DNA from: Nocardioidaceae bacterium
GTDB lineage: Bacteria > Actinomycetota > Actinomycetes > Propionibacteriales > Nocardioidaceae
Direction: 5' to 3'
Length of the DNA: 5,768 nt
NCBI GenBank assembly: GCA_013693815.1
Contig: CP059259.1
Location: 2,699,770-2,705,537, forward strand
The translations under genes and the position numbers were made by a program. The notes under the pieces are model-generated. The model ran no database searches. It saw only the letters and a program-made list of their open reading frames with translations, and had not been told where the DNA came from. Positions 1-5,768 of this stretch are shown here, piece by piece. Numbering within the stretch: the first letter of the stretch is position 1; every line of letters begins with the position of its first letter.

Positions 1-594
1 CGCCGACAATCCGTCGAGTTCAGCGGCGTCATCGACGATCAACGCAAGATCGTTGGTGTCTGCGAGGAGCTCGGTGTCGAAGGCCGTGGTGAGTGTGGAG
101 ATCCGGGCATTGAGCTCGGACAGTCTCGCCTTCTCTTGATCGGTGAGCCCGGCCCCGGCGAGCTTCATCTCGATGAAGTAGCGCTCCACCAGGTGCCGCT
201 GCTCGGCCTCGAGCTTCTCGGCTTCCTCGTCTGCACCCTGGCGCACGGCAGCAATCCGGGCGAACAGCCTGCTGTTGAGCTGGATGGCATCGGCGTGCGC
301 GGCAAACCGAGGCGCCCACTCGGCTTGGATGGCGTCGCGGACATCGTTGGTGTCAGCCGAGGTCAGGTTGAAGAAGGTGAAGGCCGCACGCGACAGGATC
401 CGACCACTCCGCTCGAGTGGGACCAAGGTGTTGTCGAAGCTGGGCGCATCGGGGTTGCCGGTGATGGCATCGATCTCGGCCAGTTGCTCAGCCATGCCGC
501 GCTCGAAGGCGGGCGCGAAGTCATCGTCGCTGATATCGGCGAACGGCGGTAGCTCGTAGGGCAGGGTGCTGGCGGAGAAGAACGGGTTAATCAC
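1..594 (-). CDS. dcp: M3-family peptidyl-dipeptidase (Dcp/oligopeptidase A type), N-terminal part, cut by window edge
   Basis: The minus strand read from a GTG at 594 gives 198 uninterrupted codons to the window edge. The N terminus (NPFFSASTLPYELPPFADIS, then FAPAFERGMAEQLAEIDAI, later NTLVPLERSGRILSRA) is the characteristic start of peptidyl-dipeptidase Dcp and related M3 zinc metallopeptidases. These cytoplasmic enzymes release dipeptides from, or cleave, short oligopeptides during protein turnover. Only the helical N-terminal lobe is present; the HExxH zinc site lies beyond the left edge and cannot be checked. The family usually has about 650-700 residues, so roughly 70% of the gene is missing. 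The GTG start is supported by a perfect AGGAGG 9 nt upstream (604-609) and by homology beginning right after it; the ATG at 618-620 is out of frame. The upstream neighbour on the same strand is a small membrane protein 132 bp away, with no evident functional link. Family assignment is firm; Dcp rather than another M3 subfamily is likely. Confidence 0.85.
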   Translation of the reverse strand, partial: MINPFFSASTLPYELPPFADISDDDFAPAFERGMAEQLAEIDAITGNPDAPSFDNTLVPLERSGRILSRAAFTFFNLTSADTNDVRDAIQAEWAPRFAAHADAIQLNSRLFARIAAVRQGADEEAEKLEAEQRHLVERYFIEMKLAGAGLTDQEKARLSELNARISTLTTAFDTELLADTNDLALIVDDAAELDGLSA

Positions 595-726
595 TAGGGA
601 CCCCCTCCTCCCGACAACATGGACACGAGCGCAGCGAGGCCCGGAAGGGAGGGCCAGAGCGTGGCCAATTCAGGACGGTCACACCTGGGACCCTACGCCG
701 GGCAGGCAGCAGCGGCAGCCAAGTTT
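595..726. other. 132-bp intergenic region upstream of the M3 peptidase gene
   Basis: This gap lies between the stop of the small membrane protein gene (727) and the start of the peptidase gene (594). It holds the SD noted separately. On the minus strand a TAGGGT hexamer (complement of 690-695) fits the actinobacterial TAnnnT -10 pattern and would give a leader of roughly 90 nt, but no convincing -35 accompanies it. A 5-bp GGCCC/GGGCC inverted repeat (638-642 with 651-655) is too short to call a terminator. I see no coding region or RNA gene here. Confidence 0.4.
604..609 (-). promoter_or_regulatory. Strong Shine-Dalgarno for the M3 peptidase gene
   Basis: The minus strand reads AGGAGG here within a longer purine run (601-612), 9 nt before the GTG at 594. 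It decides the start codon, because the other upstream start triplet (ATG at 620-618) lies before the SD and is out of frame. The mRNA of this gene therefore has a leader, unlike the apparently leaderless divergent pair further right. Confidence 0.8.
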
Positions 727-1029
727 TCAGTCAGCTTGCGGGTCGCGGGACTCCAGGCCCTCGCCCGGAGCATCGGACTTCTTGAGCACGTAGGGCACCG
801 AGACCAGGAACCAGATCGCGACGAACAGCAGGATCGGGATGCCGACGAGCACCAGGATGTACCACATGAGCGACTCGTTCTGCGGGTCCGGCCAGGACGG
901 AGAATCCGGGGTGGCCGCGGACGCAGGGACGGTGCTGGCCAGCGTGCCGATCAACAGAGCCAATGCCGGGATAACGGCAGCTGTGCGCAGCGAACGACGA
1001 TGACGGGGTTGCTTCTGCTCGATGGTCAC
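727..1029 (-). CDS. Small secreted/anchored membrane protein of unknown function (100 aa)
   Basis: The function is not recognised. The 100-residue product starts with a basic stretch (residues 1-15, RHRRSLR), then a hydrophobic core (about 17-31) and a signal-peptidase-like site ASA|AT after residue 38. A short polar segment (39-54, rich in Pro, Asp, Ser) precedes one clear transmembrane helix (about 55-79, MWYILVLVGIPILLFVAIWF) and a charged tail of about 20 residues beginning KK. If the signal is cleaved, the mature protein would be about 62 residues with a short outside segment and a C-terminal cytoplasmic tail (type I topology). The start is a GTG at 1029 with no Shine-Dalgarno but a TAGCCT -10 six bases upstream, which suggests a leaderless mRNA. 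It is divergent from the MscS channel gene and shares its promoter region, so the two may be co-expressed. The coherent signal plus helix architecture and the promoter support a real gene despite its size. Confidence 0.75.
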   Translation of the reverse strand: MTIEQKQPRHRRSLRTAAVIPALALLIGTLASTVPASAATPDSPSWPDPQNESLMWYILVLVGIPILLFVAIWFLVSVPYVLKKSDAPGEGLESRDPQAD

Positions 1030-1034
1030 GCAGA

Positions 1035-1046
1035 CAGGCTAGCCTG
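1035..1046. promoter_or_regulatory. Symmetrical divergent promoter (palindromic pair of -10 elements)
   Basis: The 22 bp between the two divergent starts contain the perfect palindrome CAGGCTAGCCTG. On the plus strand this supplies TAGCCT (1040-1045), followed by exactly 6 nt and then the ATG of the MscS gene at 1052. On the minus strand it supplies TAGCCT (1041-1036), followed by exactly 6 nt and then the GTG of the small membrane protein gene at 1029. TAnnnT about 6-7 nt before the start codon is the usual signature of leaderless genes in actinobacteria, and there is no Shine-Dalgarno on either side. No good -35 element is visible on either strand, which is common for such promoters. The palindrome could alternatively be an operator; the two readings are not exclusive. 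Confidence 0.65.
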
Positions 1047-1051
1047 CGGGC

Positions 1052-1711
1052 ATGATCTCGCTTGCGACCAGTCCCTGCGAGGCAGGCGACTCGCTGTGCG
1101 ACAAGGTGTGGAACACCACCGGCTCGACCTGGCTGGCCAATGCCTCCGGTTGGCTGATCGCCCGCCCGTTGTCGATCCTGATTCTGCTGCTGCTCGGGTT
1201 CCTGGCCCGGTGGCTCATCCACCGGCTCATCGGCCGGATCGCCACGCACGCCGAGAGCAACAAGCTGTCCGAGGCACTCGCCTCGGGCAAGCTGACTCGA
1301 GGCAGGGAGCAGACGGAGGCAGCTCGCGTCGCCGCCGCCAGGCGCGTGCAACGCGCGCAGACACTTTCCTCGGTGTTGAAGAGCATCGCGTCGTTCGTGA
1401 TCTTCACGATCGTAGCCATCATGATCGTCTCCGAGCTCGGCTACGACATCGGCCCGCTCATCGCCGGCGCCGGGATCATCGGCCTGGCGCTCGGCTTCGG
1501 CGCCCAGAGTTTGGTGAAGGACTTCATCTCCGGGATCTTCATGTTCCTCGAGGATCAGTACGGCATCGGCGACGAGATCTCGGTCAACGGCGTCACCGGG
1601 CGGGTTGAGGAGCTGACCCTGCGAGTCACCCGGATCCGCAACGAGGACGGCACCGTCTGGTACGTCCGTAACGGCGAGATCCTCAAGGTCGGGAACCGCT
1701 CGCAGGCCTAG
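1052..1711 (+). CDS. mscS: Small-conductance mechanosensitive channel, MscS family, short form lacking the C-terminal alpha/beta domain
   Basis: This 219-residue inner-membrane protein should act as an osmotic safety valve, opening under membrane tension to release solutes after hypo-osmotic shock. Predicted segments: TM1 about 35-56; a charged, Arg/Ala-rich cytoplasmic linker 66-108; TM2 about 112-130; and pore-lining TM3 about 133-165, with the Gly/Ala-rich helix-packing pattern (GAGIIGLALGFGAQSLVKDF, then ISGIFMFLED) that defines the family. The beta domain follows (YGIGDEISVNGVTGRVEEL to TVWYVRNGEILKVGNRSQ). The protein ends at GNRSQA, where most relatives continue with W-x-R-A into the alpha/beta cage domain. 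E. coli MscS has 286 residues. Neither other reading frame after the stop restores that domain, so a recent frameshift is unlikely. The ATG at 1052 is chosen because a -10 lies 6 nt upstream (leaderless). The truncated haemoglobin gene follows after 58 bp on the same strand. Confidence 0.9.
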   Translation: MISLATSPCEAGDSLCDKVWNTTGSTWLANASGWLIARPLSILILLLLGFLARWLIHRLIGRIATHAESNKLSEALASGKLTRGREQTEAARVAAARRVQRAQTLSSVLKSIASFVIFTIVAIMIVSELGYDIGPLIAGAGIIGLALGFGAQSLVKDFISGIFMFLEDQYGIGDEISVNGVTGRVEELTLRVTRIRNEDGTVWYVRNGEILKVGNRSQA

Positions 1712-1731
1712 CAGTGCGGGACAAGGCACTG
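1712..1731 (+). terminator. Small hairpin directly after the MscS stop codon (weak terminator candidate)
   Basis: CAGTGC (1712-1717) and GCACTG (1726-1731) are perfect inverted repeats with an 8-nt loop, beginning on the base after the TAG stop. There is no T tract downstream, so it could be a weak actinobacterial-type terminator, an mRNA 3'-end stabiliser, or chance. It would partly separate the MscS gene from the globin gene, which seems to have its own promoter. Confidence 0.35.
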
Positions 1732-1757
1732 GGTGATCTCGCGATCGTTCCGCTTGG

Positions 1758-1763
1758 CACAAT
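1758..1763 (+). promoter_or_regulatory. Candidate -10 element for leaderless truncated haemoglobin gene
   Basis: CACAAT keeps the two most important -10 bases (A at the second position, T at the sixth) and ends 6 nt before the GTG at 1770, the same spacing seen at the divergent promoter at 1035-1046. No Shine-Dalgarno is present before this GTG. The first base is C rather than the preferred T and no clear -35 was found, so this is suggestive only. Confidence 0.35.
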
Positions 1764-1769
1764 GGCAGG

Positions 1770-2171
1770 GTGACCCAAGCGACCGAGACCACGTTGTACG
1801 AGTTGATCGGCGGCATGCCCACGATCGAGCGGATCGTCCACCGGTTCTACCAGGGTGTCGTGACCGACGAGGTGCTCAAGCCGATGTACAACCCCGACTA
1901 CCTCGCGGACGGGTCGGCGGAGAAGCGACTGACCCTGTTCTTGGCGCAGTACTGGGGCGGACCCACCATCTACTCCGAAGCGCGCGGGCATCCACGGCTA
2001 CGAATGCGGCATGCGCCGTACGCCATCACCCCGACCGCACGGGAACGCTGGCTCAAGCACTTCCGGGTCGGACTCGACGAGGTCGCACTGGCCCCGGAGT
2101 TGGACGCGCAGTTCTGGGGCTATGTCCAACATGCCGCGGAATTCCTGGTCAATACCGACGAGCCGGCCTGA
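1770..2171 (+). CDS. glbO: Group II truncated haemoglobin (trHbO)
   Basis: This 133-residue cytoplasmic haem protein follows the 2-on-2 globin fold and matches mycobacterial trHbO along its length: LYELIGGMPTIERIVHRFY, the block FLAQYWGGPTIYSEARGHPR, then MRHAPY. Ligand-site residues can be placed by that alignment: Tyr B10 = Y27, Tyr CD1 = Y40, proximal His F8 = H81 and the group-defining Trp G8 = W94. All four are present, so haem and ligand binding should be intact. Compared with M. tuberculosis trHbO there is a two-residue insertion in the CD-E region (around 44-50). Known family roles include O2 binding and chemistry with peroxide or nitric oxide; which applies here cannot be read from sequence. 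The GTG at 1770 is chosen because it gives the right N-terminal length and lies 6 nt after a -10-like hexamer. It lies 58 bp after the MscS gene and converges on the thioesterase gene. Confidence 0.93.
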   Translation: MTQATETTLYELIGGMPTIERIVHRFYQGVVTDEVLKPMYNPDYLADGSAEKRLTLFLAQYWGGPTIYSEARGHPRLRMRHAPYAITPTARERWLKHFRVGLDEVALAPELDAQFWGYVQHAAEFLVNTDEPA

Positions 2172-2182
2172 CTCGAACCTGC

Positions 2183-2244
2183 CTTAGAGATCCCGCCGAT
2201 AGGGCGAAGCCTGCTGCGCGTCGCCCACAGGCGGAACCTCTAAG
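2183..2244. terminator. Long bidirectional hairpin between convergent genes
   Basis: Two nested stems lie between the stops of glbO and the thioesterase gene. The outer stem pairs 2183-2197 with 2230-2244 (13 of 15 positions pair; mismatches at 2190/2237 and 2192/2235). After a 4/3-nt internal loop, the inner stem pairs GGGCGA (2202-2207) with TCGCCC (2221-2226), perfect, enclosing a 13-nt loop. The right arm contains the TAG stop of the thioesterase gene (2242-2240). Location and symmetry suit a terminator working in both directions. There is no T tract on either side, which is usual in high-GC actinobacteria. Function is inferred; the inverted repeat is seen directly. Confidence 0.65.
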
Positions 2245-2653
2245 CGTCGGTCCAGCGGGCAAGCTGCTCGCGCAATTCCGGCGAGACCCGATGCGGGAAG
2301 CCGGTGGTCATGTTCACCGGCGCCAGCACCGTCGTGGCCCTGGCATACAGCAAGCGAGTCTGATCGCGGTCGTCGTACAACTCACTGGTGATCGCAAACG
2401 AGGCATTGCCGGCACGCTCCACCCATACGTCGATGGGCAACGGTTCCTTGCGGTAGCGCAGTTGCGCCTTGTAGTCGATCTCGTGCCTCACGACCAGAAA
2501 GCCCTCGTCCGGCTTGCGCTCAAGGACGCCTTGGCCGTAGAGCAGGTCGACGCGGGCCTCTTCGACGAGCCGTAGGAACACGACGTTGTTGACGTGTCCG
2601 AGAACATCGACGTCGGACCAGCGCAACGGGCACAGGTAGGTATGACGAGCCAT
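2240..2653 (-). CDS. Acyl-CoA thioesterase, hotdog fold (4HBT family)
   Basis: The 137-residue product is a single hotdog domain of normal length for the 4-hydroxybenzoyl-CoA thioesterase family, cytoplasmic enzymes that hydrolyse acyl-CoA thioesters. The N-terminal signature RWSDVDVLGHVNNVVFLRLV contains the expected catalytic aspartate (D16, second Asp of DVD, before GHVNN), and E31-E32-A33-R34 on the central helix follow the family pattern. The central strand region (FLVVRHEIDYKAQLRYR) and the later ATTVLAPVNMTTGFPHRVSP segment also fit. The acyl substrate cannot be deduced. It lies 32 bp downstream of ettA on the same strand with no clear Shine-Dalgarno of its own, so it is probably read from the ettA transcript. 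A thioesterase gene (Rv2475c) also lies near ettA in M. tuberculosis, where a glutamate dehydrogenase gene sits between them; that gene is absent here. Its last codons and stop lie in the right arm of the convergent hairpin. Confidence 0.9.
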   Translation of the reverse strand: MARHTYLCPLRWSDVDVLGHVNNVVFLRLVEEARVDLLYGQGVLERKPDEGFLVVRHEIDYKAQLRYRKEPLPIDVWVERAGNASFAITSELYDDRDQTRLLYARATTVLAPVNMTTGFPHRVSPELREQLARWTDA

Positions 2654-2685
2654 GTGTCAGCCGGAGTCAGCGAGTCGTTCGCGGA

Positions 2686-4368
<1,683 letters not shown>

Positions 4369-4377
4369 GGTGGGGCA

Positions 4378-4383
4378 AGCCTA
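4378..4383 (-). promoter_or_regulatory. Candidate -10 element upstream of ettA
   Basis: The minus strand reads TAGGCT, fitting TAnnnT, and ends 9 nt before the ettA ATG. Transcription would start 2-3 nt before the ATG, giving an almost leaderless mRNA, which agrees with the absence of a Shine-Dalgarno. No good -35 is visible. If real, ettA could be expressed independently of the frameshifted ssb-like gene before it. Confidence 0.4.
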
Positions 4384-4420
4384 TCGGGGCCTTTGGCTCG
4401 CCCTCTCGGGTGGAGCAGGC

Positions 4421-4884
4421 TCACACCGGCTCAGGCACAAGCTCGTCTTTCGGGGTGGCCTCCTGCTCGGCGATGCTCTCCACCATCATGTCGGCCACCT
4501 CCGCATCCAACCCACCTTCGGCGCCGGCGGAACGCTGCCGTTTGAGAAAGGCGCTGGTCCCCCGGCTGAGGTCATGACCCACCAGGATCGCATCCACCTC
4601 CAAAGTGGTGATGTCGTCGCCCTCGTCCTTCTTCCAGGTGTGGCTGCGGAGCCGGCCGTGCACGATGACCGCGTCTCCTCGTTTGATCGAGTCCCGAACA
4701 TTTTCGGCCAGCCCCCGCCAGGCGGTCACCGAGTACCACGTCGTGTCGCCGTCCTCCCAGCTACCACCGCGACGAATCCGGGGTGTGCTGCCGACCCGGA
4801 AGGTTGCCACGTTGATGCCCTGGGGTTGCCGAAACACCACTTCTCCCCGACCCACCCGTGCAAGGTCACCATCGTCTCGCTCAT
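4421..4884 (-). pseudogene. ssb: Single-stranded DNA-binding protein paralogue with a one-base frameshift near the N terminus
   Basis: The start is the ATG at 4884, six nt after a clear Shine-Dalgarno, giving MSETMVTLHGWVGEK. The family-typical continuation VVFRQPQGINVATFRVGSTP is found in a different frame, beginning about codon 15 and open to the TGA at 4421. Restoring one G in the GGGG run (complement of 4845-4848) joins the frames as GWVGGEVVFRQ, matching the usual actinobacterial GWVGGEVTLRQ pattern. The repaired protein would have 154 residues: an OB fold (about 1-113, with TTWYSVTAWRGLAENV and VIVHGRLRSHTW) and an acidic tail ending DELVPEPV. The DDDIPF-type tip of the main replicative SSB is missing. 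Together with the position before ettA, this suggests the Rv2478c-like paralogue rather than the essential ssb. As written, translation would stop after 52 residues. The rest of the frame shows no decay, so either a very recent mutation or a homopolymer sequencing error is likely. Confidence 0.85.
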
Positions 4885-5031
4885 GTGCTTCTCCTTCGCC
4901 TGAACTCGTTGTCGTTGAGGAGACAAGATTCGGTCGGAAGAACAAGCACCAGCCATGCCGATCACGGGCAACTGTGAAGAACCCTCGATGTGGGCAGTTC
5001 GATAGAGGCGGGAACGGCGTGGACAGCTCTG
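4885..5031. other. 147-bp intergenic region between the GTPase gene and the ssb-like gene
   Basis: Apart from the Shine-Dalgarno at 4891-4897 I find no gene or RNA here. The spacing is large enough for a separate promoter for the ssb-like gene. TTCACA and TTGCCC on the minus strand (complement of about 4965-4980) resemble -35 boxes, but no good TAnnnT lies at the right distance, so I do not call one. Imperfect short inverted repeats around the GTPase stop (GCTCT/AGAGC, about 5026-5044) could belong to a weak terminator. Confidence 0.35.
4891..4897 (-). promoter_or_regulatory. Shine-Dalgarno of the ssb-like gene
   Basis: The minus strand reads GAAGGAG, with 6 nt between it and the ATG at 4884. 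It fixes the true start of the ssb-like gene and shows that the long open frame running further upstream in the downstream reading frame is not an N-terminal extension. Confidence 0.8.
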
Positions 5032-5768
5032 TCAGCGGGAGAGCGCCGCGTTCAGGCCTGACCGAGAGCGGTCGTACTGTTCCACCTCGGCCTCGATCGG
5101 CGCGAGAACGAGGTCCTCGGCAACCTCGGTAATAGCAGCGCGCAACCGCCGGTTTGCGGTACGAGCGCGGCTCTTGGCGCTCAGACCGCCCAGCCCGCGG
5201 AAGATCAGCGACAGCGCGATCCCGGCGCCGGCGCCGGCCAACAGCAGCAAAGTCGGCAAGGCCATCCCTGCCACCTTCGGCGCAGCGGGCACATCGACCT
5301 GCAGGTAGTCCAAAACAGCCAACCCGAGCAGCCAGAGTCCACCGGCGACCGCCGCGACGAACAACAGCGCTTGCAGCACCTGCGTCAACCGCCACAGCAC
5401 AGGTGTCCTGGAGACACCCAGATCGGTGTGCGCGATCGCCTTGTCCAGCGCGTCGCCCAGATCGCCTATCTGGGAAACCGACGCCCTGCGAATGGAGTCA
5501 CTCCACGCCGGCGTCAGATCGGCCGAGACCTTGTCAGCTGCTTCCCGCACGGCCATGTCGACACGGGCACGCTGCACCGGGGTCGCCTCGGGGAGCGAGG
5601 TCCGCGCTATCGCGGTGAGTTTGCGACCCTCCTCGTCGAGGTCCAGGTGGAGTCGCTTCAACGGGTCTCGACGCAGGCGCCCCAGCCATTTGGTCAGCGG
5701 CCACCCTGTTGCCTGCCGTGCACGCTGTTCGCTGGATTTGCGTACCGCCGACACCACGGTCGGCACCC
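5032..5768 (-). CDS. YfjP/dynamin-like membrane GTPase, C-terminal part, cut by window edge
   Basis: 244 codons are open from the right edge to a TGA at 5032. The GTP-binding domain would lie upstream, outside the window, so the function rests on C-terminal resemblance only. Visible in this fragment (numbered from the first full codon): a basic segment TGWPLTKWLGRLRRDPLKRL (20-39), a RTSLPEATPVQRARVD segment (55-70), a helical region with WSDSIRRA (88-95), a hydrophobic helix about 130-152, a second about 165-189 with an AGAGAG small-residue patch, and a basic-then-acidic helical tail. This layout (GTPase, helical region, two-helix hairpin near the C terminus) is that of actinobacterial YfjP-type GTPases, which often precede the ssb/ettA cluster. 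The GTG at 5766 is probably internal, not the start. The biological role of the family is poorly known. It is the first gene of the same-strand series leading to ssb, ettA and the thioesterase. Confidence 0.65.
   Translation of the reverse strand, partial: VPTVVSAVRKSSEQRARQATGWPLTKWLGRLRRDPLKRLHLDLDEEGRKLTAIARTSLPEATPVQRARVDMAVREAADKVSADLTPAWSDSIRRASVSQIGDLGDALDKAIAHTDLGVSRTPVLWRLTQVLQALLFVAAVAGGLWLLGLAVLDYLQVDVPAAPKVAGMALPTLLLLAGAGAGIALSLIFRGLGGLSAKSRARTANRRLRAAITEVAEDLVLAPIEAEVEQYDRSRSGLNAALSR

Noticed and set aside
621..660. GAGCGCAGCGAGG motif and GGCCC/GGGCC inverted repeat as a possible dispersed repeat or terminator
   Set aside because: The stem is only 5 bp, there is a single copy in the window, and the motif is common in high-GC DNA; there is nothing to support a repeat family from this window alone.
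619..1608. Long plus-strand open frame of 329 codons (and the 363-codon minus-strand frame over 731-1822)
   Set aside because: Both are shadows in high-GC DNA. Their translations are low-complexity, rich in Arg/Asp/Gly/His, and overlap genes with clear domains (small membrane protein, MscS).
1712..1772. Open stretch after the MscS stop (VRDKALGDLAIVPLGTMAG in a shifted frame) as a lost C-terminal domain
   Set aside because: It has no resemblance to the MscS alpha/beta domain and ends after about 20 codons; it instead holds a hairpin and the globin promoter region.
5224..5240. Tandem GGCGCC-type repeat
   Set aside because: It encodes the AGAGAG patch of a predicted membrane helix in the GTPase and is explained by coding sequence; three copies are not unusual at this G+C content.
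4421..5395. 324-codon minus-strand open frame that would extend the ssb-like protein at its N terminus
   Set aside because: The region upstream of codon VVFRQ in this frame runs antisense-like Arg/Gly-rich sequence through the GTPase gene. The real start has a Shine-Dalgarno at 4891-4897 and lies in the other frame.

Overview
The window comes from a high-GC Gram-positive genome, most likely an actinomycete (Actinomycetota) and perhaps from the Propionibacteriales side of that group. The evidence is G+C-rich coding DNA, frequent GTG starts, starts that appear leaderless, a group II truncated haemoglobin very close to mycobacterial trHbO, and a linked ssb-like/ettA/thioesterase cluster of actinobacterial type. 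The order assignment is an inference from protein style only.

Layout from left to right. (1) Positions 1-594, minus strand: the first 198 codons of an M3-family peptidyl-dipeptidase (Dcp-like), cut by the left edge. (2) Positions 727-1029, minus strand: a 100-residue secreted or anchored membrane protein of unknown function. (3) Positions 1052-1711, plus strand: a short MscS-type mechanosensitive channel. Genes 2 and 3 are divergent, with only 22 bp between their start codons; that gap carries a perfect 12-bp palindrome that supplies a TAnnnT -10 hexamer to each strand exactly 6 nt from each start. (4) Positions 1770-2171, plus strand: truncated haemoglobin GlbO. (5) A long hairpin (2183-2244) separates this plus-strand pair from a convergent minus-strand cluster. 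(6) The minus-strand cluster, in order of transcription, is the C-terminal half of a YfjP-like membrane GTPase (5768-5032, cut by the right edge), an ssb-like gene with a one-base frameshift (4884-4421), ettA encoding a translational-throttle ABC-F ATPase (4368-2686), and a hotdog-fold acyl-CoA thioesterase (2653-2240).

The genes are mostly housekeeping or stress physiology: peptide turnover, osmotic safety valve, O2/redox haem protein, translation throttling under low energy, and thioester hydrolysis. There is no sign of a mobile element, CRISPR array, RNA gene or defence island. The points most worth attention are the symmetrical divergent leaderless promoter at 1035-1046, the single missing G in the ssb-like gene, the long convergent hairpin, and the MscS protein that stops right after its beta domain.
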